Positions 33,259 to 42,785 are shown, numbered from the stretch's first letter. The stretch is DNA of 64,000 nt from CAYJII01 sp964370225 (GCA_964370225.1 CAYJII010000001.1:62001-126000), one strand, 5' to 3'. The notes: generated by a model from the letters alone, not told the origin. Made by a program: numbers and translations.

Positions 33259-35040
33259 ATGATAATACAGTTTATCACTATGGCGGGTGGCTTGGCTTTA
33301 TTCCTATACGGAATGAACATGCTTGGCGTCGGACTTGAAAAGATTTCAGGCAATAAAATGGAAAAATTGCTTGAAAAAATGACAGACAATGTTTTAAAGG
33401 GAATCTTATTAGGTGTTATTATCACCGCAGCAGTACAAAGCTCTTCTGCAACCACCGTTATCGTGGTTGGACTTGTTAATGCTGGTATGCTAAAACTACA
33501 CTCAGCAGCAGGTATTATCATGGGGGCGAATATAGGAACCACTGTTACAGGGCAAATCTTACGGCTTGCTGATCTTGAAAGCAACGAAAACGTTGGCTTT
33601 ATACTTGAGCTAATCAAGCCTACGACACTCGCACCGATTATCACAATTGTCGGTATAGCAATGTTTATGCTCGCGAAAAACAGCCGTTCAAAAACTATTG
33701 GCGAAGTATTACTAGGATTCGGCATACTCTTCACTGGGATGTTTGCAATGACAGACGCAGTTAAACCACTTAGTGATCTGCCGATTTTTGCAGAAATTTT
33801 CCAAACTTTGACTAACCCAGTTCTTGGCGTAATTGCAGGGGCACTTATCACTGCTTTAATCCAAAGCTCATCAGCTTCTGTTGGTATATTACAAGCACTA
33901 GCTTCCACTGGGGCAATCACATGTTCTGCGGCTTTCCCCATCATCATGGGGCAAAACATTGGTACATGTATAACTTCTCTGTTATCCAGCATTGGAGCTA
34001 ACAAAAACGCACGCAGAGCGGCAATGGTACATTTATATTTTAATGTAATCGGTACTATAGTTTTTTTAAGCGCAGTTTATATTTACCAAGGCGTAATTGG
34101 ATTTGATTTTTGGAACGAAGCTATCGACATGGGCGGTATCGCTAACTTCCACACAATTTTCAACGTAGTGGTTACAGTAATGTTTATACCTTTTGTTAAA
34201 CTACTTGAAAAATTAGCGCTTATGACAGTAAAAGACAAGCCAACTGACAACGATGTAGTTGTTGATTCAAAGCTATCATTACTTGACGAACGTTTCACGG
34301 TTTCAGGTGCATTAGCACTTGGACAAGCACATACAGTTATCTGCACAATGGCAGATTATGCAAAGAAAAACTATGAGGACGCTATCGGCTTATTCACAAA
34401 ATATGACCCTAAGCTTGTAACACAGATTGAGCAAAGCGAAGAAGTCATAGATATCATGGAAGACAAGATTAACTCTTACTTAGTGGAGTTAACATCAAAA
34501 GAACTAACCGAAGAAGAAAATGTAGGTATCACACATCATTTTAAAGTTGTATCAGAATTCGAACGTTTGAGTGACTATGCTATCAATATCGTTGAAGCGA
34601 GTACACAAATGAGCAAAAAGAAAATGAAGTTTTCTAAAAAAGCAAACGCAGAGCTTAATACTATTGCGAGTGCCGTTAACGAAATTATTGATATGACAAT
34701 TGAAGTATTTAAAACTAACGATTTAGAGCTTGCTAGAAAAATCGAGCCACTCGAAGAAGTTATAGACTCAATCGTTGAACAGCTCAAAACTAAGCATATC
34801 GAAAGACTCAAAAACGGGAAATGTTCTATCGAGTGCGGACTTATCTTTATCGAGATTTTGTCCAACCTAGAGCGAATTTCCGACCACTGCTCCAACACTG
34901 CTATATACGTGCTTATGTTCGCTTCGAAAGAAGAAGTGATAAACCATCACGAATATATCAACACTGTGCATAACAGCAACAAAACTGAGTATTTATTCAA
35001 TATGCAACAATATAAAGAAAAATATTATGATGCACTATAA
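33259..35040 (+). CDS. Na+/phosphate cotransporter family protein with C-terminal PhoU domain
   Basis: 593 residues. The membrane part holds two inverted Na/Pi repeats marked by QSSSATT (about 65) and QSSSASV (about 205), each with GANIGTT/GQNIGT. From about 350 onward a soluble helical PhoU-like domain follows (two copies of the E..SD/ISD motif: VVSEFERLSDYA and ILSNLERISDHC). It imports phosphate with sodium. The start ATG at 33259 is chosen because the in-frame TTG at 33241 is part of the GGAGG ribosome site. It has its own terminator. Confidence 0.93.
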   Translation: MIIQFITMAGGLALFLYGMNMLGVGLEKISGNKMEKLLEKMTDNVLKGILLGVIITAAVQSSSATTVIVVGLVNAGMLKLHSAAGIIMGANIGTTVTGQILRLADLESNENVGFILELIKPTTLAPIITIVGIAMFMLAKNSRSKTIGEVLLGFGILFTGMFAMTDAVKPLSDLPIFAEIFQTLTNPVLGVIAGALITALIQSSSASVGILQALASTGAITCSAAFPIIMGQNIGTCITSLLSSIGANKNARRAAMVHLYFNVIGTIVFLSAVYIYQGVIGFDFWNEAIDMGGIANFHTIFNVVVTVMFIPFVKLLEKLALMTVKDKPTDNDVVVDSKLSLLDERFTVSGALALGQAHTVICTMADYAKKNYEDAIGLFTKYDPKLVTQIEQSEEVIDIMEDKINSYLVELTSKELTEEENVGITHHFKVVSEFERLSDYAINIVEASTQMSKKKMKFSKKANAELNTIASAVNEIIDMTIEVFKTNDLELARKIEPLEEVIDSIVEQLKTKHIERLKNGKCSIECGLIFIEILSNLERISDHCSNTAIYVLMFASKEEVINHHEYINTVHNSNKTEYLFNMQQYKEKYYDAL

Positions 35041-35050
35041 TATTCAATAG

Positions 35051-35089
35051 AAAAATGCTGGGAATAGTTTAACTATTCCCAGCATTTTT
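35051..35089. terminator. Bidirectional terminator between convergent genes
   Basis: A 19-nt arm (35051-35069) and its perfect complement (35071-35089) bounded by AAAAA and TTTTT, between the Na/Pi and GNAT genes. Confidence 0.92.
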
Positions 35090-35109
35090 GCGTCATTATA
35101 TTAATACAA

Positions 35110-35586
35110 TTATCTTATGTACTCATATGCAATTCTTGGTGTACTATCGTCCATGTAAACAATACCACATTCTACAAAGCCATTTTTTGCAATAAGATGC
35201 CTCATAGGCGCATTGTCCTCATGAGTATCAATTCTTATATGCGAGTACTTCGACTTAACATAGTCGCAACAAATATCAAACACTCCCTTTTTCTTACCTG
35301 AGGAAGCTATTCTATGTATTGTAACATAGTCACCCTCTGCAATCCAAGCGCCTTCAATACTCTCATATGCAGCATCTATCCCTAGTTGCAATACAAATAC
35401 TCCATGTATTTTTTTGTCGACATATACATAAAGTTGTTGGATTTCTATGTCCTGTACCAAAATCTCTTCTCTCGGGTGGAGAGCTCCCCACTGAGTTGGG
35501 TTTCCATTTTCTTCCATGAATTTTCGTGCAGTTGCAAAAATCTCCATAATTTCCGGCAAGTCGTCTATAGTAGCTAATCTAATCAT
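35110..35586 (-). CDS. GNAT-family N-acetyltransferase
   Basis: 158 residues: MIRLATIDDLPEIMEIFATARKFMEENGNPTQW at the N-terminus, then YVTIHRIASSGKKKGVFDICCDYVK (acetyl-CoA site with shortened motif A) and IRIDTHEDNAPMRHLIAKNGFVECGIVYMDD. The NPTQW..HP pattern is shared with a GNAT subgroup common in Firmicutes, with unknown acceptor. It lies 8 bp after the TtcA-like gene in the same direction, so the two are probably co-transcribed. Confidence 0.85.
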   Translation of the reverse strand: MIRLATIDDLPEIMEIFATARKFMEENGNPTQWGALHPREEILVQDIEIQQLYVYVDKKIHGVFVLQLGIDAAYESIEGAWIAEGDYVTIHRIASSGKKKGVFDICCDYVKSKYSHIRIDTHEDNAPMRHLIAKNGFVECGIVYMDDSTPRIAYEYIR

Positions 35587-35594
35587 GATATCTC

Positions 35595-36341
35595 CTAAAT
35601 TTTATCTTTTTTTGAATTTTCGTCTTTGTATCCCCAGCCGTCTAAGCCTGCTCTTCTCATTGCGCCAAACAACCTAAATTTGAAACCATCATCGGCTCTT
35701 TCTCTCTCGGCTAAAAATTCCTTAGTCTTTTGTCTTGAGGTGTATCCATCAACTGGACAGACTGATTTTACTACTGGTAGATTGTTCTTGTTGAGTGCGC
35801 GCTTCACTTCCTTTTCCGGTGCAAACACAAGAGGTCTTATCAAATGAATGTCTTTGCGTGAAAGGTAGCTTTTTGGTGCAAAGCAACCAAGTCTGCCCTC
35901 TATAAATAAATTCATCATAAAAGTTTCCACCGCATCATCATAATGATGTCCCAGAGCAATTTTATTACAGCCATACTCTTTTGTTACATCATGTAAGGCG
36001 CCCCTGCGCATTCTTGCACATAGTGAACATGGGTGCGTTTCTTTTCTAATATCAAATACAATCTCGCCAATTTGAGTGCGCTTTATCACATGCTCAATCC
36101 CAAGGCTTTCACATAGCTCAGTGATTGGTGTGTAGTCAGTGTGTACTCCGTTAAACACAGGGTCAAGCGTGACTGCTACAACATCGTACTCTATGCCGAT
36201 AAATCTCTTGAGCATAACAAGCCCTTTTAACATCACAACCGAGTCTTTCCCACCTGAAACCCCGACAGCAATCCTGTCGTTATCCTGTATCAAATCAAAC
36301 TCCTGTATAGCTTTTCTCATGTAACCTAAAATTTTTTGCAT
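35595..36341 (-). CDS. TtcA-family tRNA 2-thiocytidine synthetase-like ATPase
   Basis: 248 residues. The PP-loop SGGKDSVVML (30-39), the first cysteine pair CSLCARMRRG and the later CPVDGYTSRQ are TtcA/TtuA-type features: ATP adenylates the tRNA base and cysteines hold an Fe-S cluster. TtcA thiolates C32 of some tRNAs. The family also contains enzymes with other targets, so tRNA specificity is inferred. It precedes the GNAT gene with an 8-bp gap. Confidence 0.85.
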   Translation of the reverse strand: MQKILGYMRKAIQEFDLIQDNDRIAVGVSGGKDSVVMLKGLVMLKRFIGIEYDVVAVTLDPVFNGVHTDYTPITELCESLGIEHVIKRTQIGEIVFDIRKETHPCSLCARMRRGALHDVTKEYGCNKIALGHHYDDAVETFMMNLFIEGRLGCFAPKSYLSRKDIHLIRPLVFAPEKEVKRALNKNNLPVVKSVCPVDGYTSRQKTKEFLAERERADDGFKFRLFGAMRRAGLDGWGYKDENSKKDKI

Positions 36342-36420
36342 ATAAATAATAGCTCCTAAATAAATATAATAAATCTAATTTTAACACATTTTCTTTCATT
36401 TTTCCATATAAATTTATTTT

Positions 36421-36450
36421 TGTATAAATTTGTTTAAATTGTAAATATTA
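36421..36450 (+). promoter_or_regulatory. Possible forespore (sigma-G/F) promoter of sleB
   Basis: TGTATA (36421-36426), 17 nt, AATATTA (36444-36450), close to the forespore pattern TGNATA-N17-CATNNTA with one mismatch in the -10. Supported by the gene's role, but the region is AT-rich so chance is possible. Confidence 0.4.
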
Positions 36451-36485
36451 TTATCAAAGAAATTTATGTTTTAGGGGGAAAAATT

Positions 36486-37163
36486 GTGAGAAGACCTGTT
36501 GTCTATAAATCGCTGAGTTTTATATTAGTGATATCAATATTTTTAGGAGTAACTTTGCTCAACACAGAACAAGAAGCTGTTGTAGAGACTTTATCAAAAG
36601 TAGGTTCGCGTGGTACAGAAGTAGAGGCTATACAGGAAAAACTTGCTGAACGAGGGCTTTATAGCGGTACTGTGGACGGGATATACGGTGAAGATACAAA
36701 AAATGCTGTTATACGCTTCCAAAAACAGCAAGGAATTACAGCTGACGGCATAGCAGGAGCACAAACTTTGAGTTTGCTTGGTATAACAATCGGCTCGGTA
36801 CCAGCGGCTACGCAGGCGAATTTAGATTTACTCGCACGCATAATCTCAGCAGAATCTAGGGGTGAAAGCTACACTGGGCAAGTAGCAGTAGGTGCTGTCG
36901 TGCTCAATCGGATAGAGCATCCGTCGTTTCCAGATACGCTATCAGGGGTAATATTCCAAGCGGGAGCATTCACCGCAGTGACTGACGGGCAGTTTAATGA
37001 ACCTGTTGCAGATTCGTCCTACGCCGCCGCCCAGGACGCATTAAACGGCATGGACCCAAGCGGTGGGGCTATATACTATTTTAACCCAGATAAAACCGAT
37101 GATCAGTGGATAAGGACAAGACCTGTAATAAAAAGAATTGGCGACCATCTATTTTGTAGCTAA
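36486..37163 (+). CDS. sleB: SleB-type spore cortex-lytic enzyme
   Basis: 225 residues with GTG start behind AGGGGG. An N-terminal hydrophobic segment (10-26) serves as signal or anchor, residues 37-98 are a peptidoglycan-binding domain ([38 protein letters not shown]), and residues 110-225 are the hydrolase_2 catalytic domain ([29 protein letters not shown], with the catalytic Glu in SAESRGE). It degrades spore cortex at germination after export to the forespore outer surface. The usual partner ypeB does not follow, as often seen in clostridia. Confidence 0.88.
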   Translation: MRRPVVYKSLSFILVISIFLGVTLLNTEQEAVVETLSKVGSRGTEVEAIQEKLAERGLYSGTVDGIYGEDTKNAVIRFQKQQGITADGIAGAQTLSLLGITIGSVPAATQANLDLLARIISAESRGESYTGQVAVGAVVLNRIEHPSFPDTLSGVIFQAGAFTAVTDGQFNEPVADSSYAAAQDALNGMDPSGGAIYYFNPDKTDDQWIRTRPVIKRIGDHLFCS

Positions 37164-37165
37164 AC

Positions 37166-37197
37166 AAATCCCGACTTTTTTAAAAAAAGTCGGGATT
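37166..37197 (+). terminator. Terminator after sleB
   Basis: AAATCCCGACTTTTTT (37166-37181) with its complement ending in GGGATTTT; 3 bp after the stop codon. Confidence 0.85.
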
Positions 37198-37205
37198 TTG
37201 ACATA

Positions 37206-37268
37206 GTTTAAATATTAAGTGAATAAATTATGAAATAACTTAATTATCAATTGACTTAATATTTAAGT
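37206..37268. promoter_or_regulatory. Promoter-proximal palindromes, candidate MarR operators
   Basis: ACTTAA-TAT-TTAAGT (37254-37268) is a perfect palindrome starting inside the -35 box (TTGACT, 37251-37256) and filling most of the spacer. A related copy GTTTAA-ATA-TTAAGT lies at 37206-37220. Such sites, within and upstream of the promoter, fit autorepression by the MarR protein encoded next. Confidence 0.6.
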
Positions 37269-37279
37269 TGCTATATAAT
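37251..37279 (+). promoter_or_regulatory. Sigma-A promoter of the marR-ABC operon
   Basis: TTGACT (37251-37256), 17 nt, TATAAT (37274-37279), 34 nt before the GTG start. Confidence 0.8.
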
Positions 37280-37313
37280 TAAGTTACTAAATTAAATTGA
37301 CGGAGGTGGCGCG

Positions 37314-37787
37314 GTGGACGATCAGCGTATATTTGAATTTTTTGGAACTATGCAAGGTTTTAGCAAGTTTAAAGAAAGGTTTGTCCCAAGCAACAAAAGC
37401 TTGACAAAGCAGGAATTTTGGATTTTACATGTTCTATGCACGATAAAGCTGTCTAATAATGAAGAGTATATTACAGTACCCGAGCTGAAAAAACACATTA
37501 AGATGACGGGTTCTGCTATTTCACAAGTACTAAATGTATTAGAAGATGGAAAGTTTATCTTGCGCAGTATTAATGAAAATGACAGAAGATGTGTAATCAT
37601 CACAATCACACAAAAAGGTATAGATGTTGTTGACGAAGAAATAAAAATATTAGTATCGAACTTTAACAAAGTAGTCGAGAGCTATGGTGAAGAAAAATTC
37701 ATAAAGTTATCAACTGCACTTAAGGAGTTTTTAATGACTTCTAATGAAATAACCCTAAAAGGAGACGATGAAAATGCTAAAGCTTAA
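37314..37787 (+). CDS. MarR-family transcriptional regulator
   Basis: 157 residues, GTG start behind GGAGG. The winged helix-turn-helix is visible: LTKQEFWILHVL, TVPELKKHIKMTGSAISQVLNVLEDGKFILRSINENDRRCVIITITQKG (recognition helix and DRR wing). It probably represses its own operon, which encodes a two-part ABC exporter, and is released by a drug or metabolite. The gene overlaps the next by 14 bp, and palindromic operator candidates cover its promoter. Confidence 0.92.
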   Translation: MDDQRIFEFFGTMQGFSKFKERFVPSNKSLTKQEFWILHVLCTIKLSNNEEYITVPELKKHIKMTGSAISQVLNVLEDGKFILRSINENDRRCVIITITQKGIDVVDEEIKILVSNFNKVVESYGEEKFIKLSTALKEFLMTSNEITLKGDDENAKA

Positions 37788-40020
37788 AAGATACCTAAAA
37801 CCTTTTGCATTAGGGGTTTTTATCACGGTGGTCTTAATTGTAATTCAGGCTGTTGCAGATTTAAACTTGCCTAACTACATGTCCGACATCGTCAATGTCG
37901 GCATACAACAGCGAGGAATAGAAAGTGGTGCGCCCGAAGTTATTTCTGCTGATTCATATAATTTGATGAAAATGTTCATGTCTGAAGAAGAGCAATCTTT
38001 AGTTGATAGCGCATATGAAACAAAGTCGGCTGACGACATTGCAGACGGGAATGAAACTTATGCTGAGATGTACGAAAGCGCTGCTGACACAGAATTTTTG
38101 GTGCTTGATGAAACATTGAGTAGCGCGGATTTAACTGATGTGGAAAATGCATTTGCATATGCAGCTTCTACTATGCAAACTGTTGTTTCTTTAATCTCCG
38201 AACAAAGTGACGATAGTACCCAATCCAGCGATAGTAGCGACTTGAGCGATGTCGACATGACTCAGCTTCATGCACTATCAGCAGTTGTAAGCACTATGCC
38301 TGCTGAGGTAATTGATGACGCAAGAGAAACTGCGCTGAAAACAGATAGCTCATTTTTAGCACAAAGCTCCATCTTCATGGTGCAACTATATTATAGCGAA
38401 ATGGGCGTGGACCTTGATGGTATGCAAACTGCATACATACTTGAAATCGGTCTTGTAATGTTAGGTATCGCATTAATCAGTGGTGCTAGCGTTGTTCTTA
38501 TAAGCTTTTTTACTTCTAGAATAGCGGCTGGTGTTGCTCGAAACTTACGTTACGATGTATTTAAAAAGGTGGAGAGCTTTTCCAATGCTGAGTTTGACAA
38601 ATTCTCTACAGCTTCGCTCATCACACGTTCAAGCAATGATGTTATGCAGATACAAACACTGCTGTCAATCGCAATCCGTATGATAATATATGCTCCGCTA
38701 TTAGGTATCGGTGGTGTTATCATGGCAGTGGACAAATCCGCTTCAATGGCGTGGGTTATCGCTTTATCCGTTGTGGTATTACTTGGTTTAATCATCATAG
38801 TTCTTGTAGCTGTTATTCCAAAATTCAAGCAATTGCAAAAGCTTGTGGATAAACTAAACTTAGTAGCAAGGGAAACATTAAACGGACTTCTAGTTATAAG
38901 GGCTTTTGGGCAGGGGAATTTTGAAAAAAAACGCTTTGAAGAGGCGAATGATAATTTCGCGAAAACAAATTTATTTGTAAATAAAACTATGGCGATAATA
39001 TTTCCTGCAATGATGTTTATTATGCAGGGCACTACCCTATTAGTTATTTGGATTGGTTCTGATCAAGTTGCTCAAAGCGCAATGCAAGTTGGGGATTTAA
39101 TGGCGTTCATGCAATACTCAATGCAAATTATTATGGCATTTTTAATGGTTTCAATGATGTTTATCTTTATCCCAAGAGCATCCGTTTCCGCAGAACGAAT
39201 TGCACAAGTGCTCGATACTGAAAATATAATCTTAGACCCACAAAACCCTAAATCCTCCGACAAATCAAAATTAGGATTAGTTGAGTTTAAGAATGTAAAC
39301 TTTAAATATCAAGGCGCTAGCGAAAATGCACTGAGCAATATTAATTTCACAGCACAACCAGGTCAAACAACAGCATTTATCGGCTCGACAGGTTCAGGGA
39401 AAAGTACACTTTTAAACTTGATACCGAGATTTTACGACGTGACAGAGGGCGAAATCTTCGTAAATGGCGTAAATGTTCGTGATTTAACACAAGAAGAATT
39501 AAGAGGATATATCGGTTACGTCCCACAAAAATCTGTGCTGATGAGTGGATCTATCGAGAGCAATATCAAATATGGCGGCGACAATATCACGAGTGAAATG
39601 ATGAACAAAGCTGCTAAAATCGCACAATCCGAAGACTTCATTATGCAAAAAGAAGACGGATTCGATTCACATATCTCACAGGGCGGCTCAAACGTCTCTG
39701 GTGGACAAAGACAACGACTTTCTATTGCGAGAGCGCTTGCAATTAATCCGAAAATATTTATTTTTGACGACAGCTTTTCAGCGCTAGACTTTAAAACTGA
39801 CGCAGCATTAAGAAAAGCGCTAAAGGAAAACACTGGCGATGCAACAGTTATCATTGTAGCTCAACGTGTGAGCACAATTATGGAAGCTGACAAAATTCAC
39901 GTGCTAAACGATGGCGTCATCACAGCAAGCGGTACTCATAAAGAATTGCTTAAAACTTCGGAAGAGTACTACGAAATTGCTGCAACACAATTATCAAAGG
40001 AGGAGCTAGAAAATGAGTGA
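37774..40020 (+). CDS. ABC exporter subunit with degenerate nucleotide site and large extracellular insert
   Basis: 748 residues: a membrane domain with six helices, interrupted after the first helix by about 185 residues (about 32-218, acidic, Ser/Asp-rich) predicted to lie outside, then a nucleotide-binding domain with Walker A GSTGSGKST near 537, signature VSGGQRQRL and Walker B IFIFDDSFSALD. The catalytic Glu is Asp (residue 666), as in the regulatory half of heterodimeric exporters of the TM287/BmrC type. The start ATG at 37774 is favoured over the one 6 nt earlier by spacing to AGGAG. It pairs with the next gene (8-bp overlap); substrate unknown. Confidence 0.9.
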   Translation: MLKLKRYLKPFALGVFITVVLIVIQAVADLNLPNYMSDIVNVGIQQRGIESGAPEVISADSYNLMKMFMSEEEQSLVDSAYETKSADDIADGNETYAEMYESAADTEFLVLDETLSSADLTDVENAFAYAASTMQTVVSLISEQSDDSTQSSDSSDLSDVDMTQLHALSAVVSTMPAEVIDDARETALKTDSSFLAQSSIFMVQLYYSEMGVDLDGMQTAYILEIGLVMLGIALISGASVVLISFFTSRIAAGVARNLRYDVFKKVESFSNAEFDKFSTASLITRSSNDVMQIQTLLSIAIRMIIYAPLLGIGGVIMAVDKSASMAWVIALSVVVLLGLIIIVLVAVIPKFKQLQKLVDKLNLVARETLNGLLVIRAFGQGNFEKKRFEEANDNFAKTNLFVNKTMAIIFPAMMFIMQGTTLLVIWIGSDQVAQSAMQVGDLMAFMQYSMQIIMAFLMVSMMFIFIPRASVSAERIAQVLDTENIILDPQNPKSSDKSKLGLVEFKNVNFKYQGASENALSNINFTAQPGQTTAFIGSTGSGKSTLLNLIPRFYDVTEGEIFVNGVNVRDLTQEELRGYIGYVPQKSVLMSGSIESNIKYGGDNITSEMMNKAAKIAQSEDFIMQKEDGFDSHISQGGSNVSGGQRQRLSIARALAINPKIFIFDDSFSALDFKTDAALRKALKENTGDATVIIVAQRVSTIMEADKIHVLNDGVITASGTHKELLKTSEEYYEIAATQLSKEELENE

Positions 40021-41911
40021 TCACAAAAAATCAAGTAACACTAATAAACCTCCTCAACAGAGAGGCCCAGGTGGTCCAGGGGGTCCAATAGGCGCTCCTG
40101 CAGAAAAAGCAAAGGACTTTAAAGGCACTGCAAAAAAACTTATTAACTACCTTGGTAACTACAAAATAGCAGTGTTATTTGTTATGATTTTGGCGATAGC
40201 CTCCACCATATTCGCAATCGTAGGTCCTAAAATTTTGGGTAATGCAACTACAATTTTGTTTGAAGGATTAATGGAGCAAATCTCCGGCGTGGAAAACGCA
40301 ATCGACTTCGGTGCAATCGGCGAAATACTCATGCTACTGCTGGGATTGTATCTATTAAGTCTTGCGCTATCTTACACGCAGGGTATCATCATGGCGAATA
40401 TTTCTACAAAGCTCACATTTAAAATGCGCCAACAAATGAGCGAAAAAATTCATAATTTGCCCCTTTCATATTACGACACAACTTCAAACGGTGACGTTTT
40501 ATCAAGAATTACAAATGACATCGACGTTATAAACAACAGCTTTAACCAAAGCTTTACGCAGATAGTTTCAGCGATTACAACAATAGTCGGCATATTGTTT
40601 ATGATGTTTTCAATTAGCTGGCAAATGACAACAATCGCACTTTTAACTCTGCCTTTATCGATGATTTTTGTAATGCTAATAGTAAAAAAATCGCAAAAAC
40701 ATTTTAAAAGCCAACAGGACTTTTTGGGCAAAGCAAATGGAATTGTTGAGGAAAACTATAGTTGCCACACTGTTGTTAAGGCGTTTAACGGTGAAGAGCG
40801 CTCACTTGCTGAATTCCAAAAAAATAACGACAAACTTTATGGCTCAGCGTGGAAAGCGACTTTCATGTCGGGCATGATGATGCCGATTATGCAGTTTATC
40901 GGAAATATCGGCTATGTTGCTGTAAGTATTTTAGGTGGATACCTTGCAATTGGTGGTAGCGTTAGCGTTGGGGATATACAAGCATTTATTCAGTACATGC
41001 GCCAATTCACACAACCTATTGCTCAATTATCACAAATTTCAAATGTACTACAACAAACTATTGCAGCTTCTGAGCGTGTGTTTGAATTCTTGGAAAGCGA
41101 AGAGCAAGTAGCAGAAATAGAAAACGCGCACACAATCAAACGTTTTGAAGATAAAGCTAGTGATACCGATGTTAAAATCGAAGGTCACGTTGAATTTAAA
41201 GACGTATCTTTTGGCTATGTTGAGGATAAAATCATCATCAACAACTTTAACTCCAACATCACTCCTGGGCAAAAAATCGCTATTGTCGGGCCGACAGGCG
41301 CGGGTAAAACCACGATTGTTAAGCTATTGATGAGATTTTATGATATTAATAACGGACAAATCTTAGTTGATGGTCATGACATCAGAGATTTCGAGCGCGA
41401 CGAGCTTCGCAGTGCGTTTGGCATGGTGCTACAAGACACTTGGCTATATAACGCTTCAATTGCAGATAATATACGCTATGGCAGACGTGAAGCTAGCGAC
41501 GACGAAGTGTTAAATGCTGCTAAAGCTGCACAGGTCGACCATTTTGTTAAGACATTGCCAGATGGTTATGACCTTGTTTTAAACGAGGAAGCAAGCAATG
41601 TTTCGCAAGGACAAAAACAGCTGCTCACCATTGCTAGAGCGATTTTGACCGACCCTAAAATTTTGATTTTGGACGAGGCGACAAGCTCGGTTGACACTAG
41701 AACAGAAGTTTTAATTCAAAAGGCGATGGATAACCTTATGCATGGCAGAACAAGCTTTATCATAGCGCATAGACTTTCCACTATCAGGAATGCAGATAAA
41801 ATCTTGGTAATGGATAAAGGCGATATCATCGAGCAAGGTAGCCACGACGAATTAATGGAAAAACAAGGCTTTTACGCTAATTTGTATAATAGCCAGTTCG
41901 CAAAAGTATAA
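40013..41911 (+). CDS. ABC exporter subunit, catalytically complete half
   Basis: 632 residues. A Gly/Pro-rich N-terminal stretch (17-30) precedes six membrane helices and a nucleotide-binding domain with GPTGAGKTT, signature VSQGQKQLLTIARA and Walker B ILILDEATSSVD with the catalytic Glu at 555, followed by the H-loop IAHRLSTI. It forms a heterodimer with the preceding gene product, in which only one composite site is fully active. Its signature SQGQK departs from LSGGQ, matching the pattern of heterodimers where the partner supplies the canonical signature. Multidrug or peptide export is likely. Confidence 0.92.
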   Translation: MSDHKKSSNTNKPPQQRGPGGPGGPIGAPAEKAKDFKGTAKKLINYLGNYKIAVLFVMILAIASTIFAIVGPKILGNATTILFEGLMEQISGVENAIDFGAIGEILMLLLGLYLLSLALSYTQGIIMANISTKLTFKMRQQMSEKIHNLPLSYYDTTSNGDVLSRITNDIDVINNSFNQSFTQIVSAITTIVGILFMMFSISWQMTTIALLTLPLSMIFVMLIVKKSQKHFKSQQDFLGKANGIVEENYSCHTVVKAFNGEERSLAEFQKNNDKLYGSAWKATFMSGMMMPIMQFIGNIGYVAVSILGGYLAIGGSVSVGDIQAFIQYMRQFTQPIAQLSQISNVLQQTIAASERVFEFLESEEQVAEIENAHTIKRFEDKASDTDVKIEGHVEFKDVSFGYVEDKIIINNFNSNITPGQKIAIVGPTGAGKTTIVKLLMRFYDINNGQILVDGHDIRDFERDELRSAFGMVLQDTWLYNASIADNIRYGRREASDDEVLNAAKAAQVDHFVKTLPDGYDLVLNEEASNVSQGQKQLLTIARAILTDPKILILDEATSSVDTRTEVLIQKAMDNLMHGRTSFIIAHRLSTIRNADKILVMDKGDIIEQGSHDELMEKQGFYANLYNSQFAKV

Positions 41912-41915
41912 TTTT

Positions 41916-41955
41916 ATAGCGATATATCGAGCTCATCTCGATATATCGCTATTTT
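41916..41955. terminator. Terminator after the ABC exporter
   Basis: ATAGCGATATATCGAG (41916-41931), loop CTCAT, perfect complement, then TTTT. Confidence 0.88.
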
Positions 41956-42026
41956 ACTTGCAAAAGAAAAGTGGTAAATGGTATAATAGAGAAAATATGC
42001 TAACCATTTACAATAGGAGTGATTTC

Positions 42027-42749
42027 ATGCCAAGATTTTTTTGTGAGGATATCGAAAATGATATCATAAATTTATGTAGCGAAGACGCACGCCATGTCAG
42101 CAAAGTGCTCAGAATGAAAATCGGAGAAACGATAACTGTTTGCGATACAAAAGGTAATGACTACGAATGCGAAATTACAGGTTTCGACGAGGGCGAAGTG
42201 CTACTTAAAACTGTGAGTATCAACAAAACCGAGTCCGAGCCCTCTGCTAAAATAACTCTGTATCAAGCCATTCCAAAGGGCGACAAATTCGACTTAATCG
42301 TACAAAAAGCAGTTGAACTTGGGGTGCACGAAATTGTTCCCGTTTCCACCGCAAGATGCGTTTCAAAATGGGAGGCAAAATCCCAGCACAAAAAAATTTC
42401 AAGGCTGCAAAAAATAGCTAATTCTGCCGCTAAGCAGTGTGGAAGAGGGATTATCCCCAATATTTGCGAGCAACTCAGCTTTAGTGAAGCGATAAAACAA
42501 ATGCAATCTCACAAAAAAGCAGTGATTTTTTATGAAAAGCACGGAACTAGGCTAAACGATATCATCGACTGTGATTGTGCAGATATCGCAATAATGGTGG
42601 GCAGCGAGGGTGGATTTGAAGAAAGCGAAATTGACTTAGCGCAAAAAAACTCCATCGCAATCGCTACTTTAGGCAAGCTAATCTTGCGCTGTGAAACTGC
42701 TGGTTTAACTGCAATTTCAATAATTATGAACATTACGAAAAATATTTAA
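42027..42749 (+). CDS. rsmE: 16S rRNA (uracil-1498-N3)-methyltransferase RsmE
   Basis: 240 residues. An N-terminal PUA-like domain (MPRFFCEDIENDIINL..HVSKVLRMKIGETITVCD) is followed by the SPOUT knot with QKAVELGVHEIVPVSTARCV, AAKQCGRGIIPNI, VGSEGGFEESEIDLA and LGKLILRCETAGLTAI. It methylates U1498 of 16S rRNA. The start is set at 42027 behind AGGAG; upstream in-frame codons lie over the terminator region. The common prmA/dnaJ neighbours are absent. Confidence 0.95.
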   Translation: MPRFFCEDIENDIINLCSEDARHVSKVLRMKIGETITVCDTKGNDYECEITGFDEGEVLLKTVSINKTESEPSAKITLYQAIPKGDKFDLIVQKAVELGVHEIVPVSTARCVSKWEAKSQHKKISRLQKIANSAAKQCGRGIIPNICEQLSFSEAIKQMQSHKKAVIFYEKHGTRLNDIIDCDCADIAIMVGSEGGFEESEIDLAQKNSIAIATLGKLILRCETAGLTAISIIMNITKNI

Positions 42750-42756
42750 TTTCCTA

Positions 42757-42785
42757 TTGTTAATTTATATTAAAAGGTATATAAT
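42757..42785 (+). promoter_or_regulatory. Sigma-A promoter of the 42854 gene
   Basis: TTGTTA (42757-42762), 17 nt, TATAAT (42780-42785). Confidence 0.55.

Noticed and set aside
33174..34004. 276-residue minus-strand open frame overlapping the Na/Pi transporter
   Set aside because: Antisense to conserved QSSSA repeats; no ribosome site, composition typical of a shadow frame.
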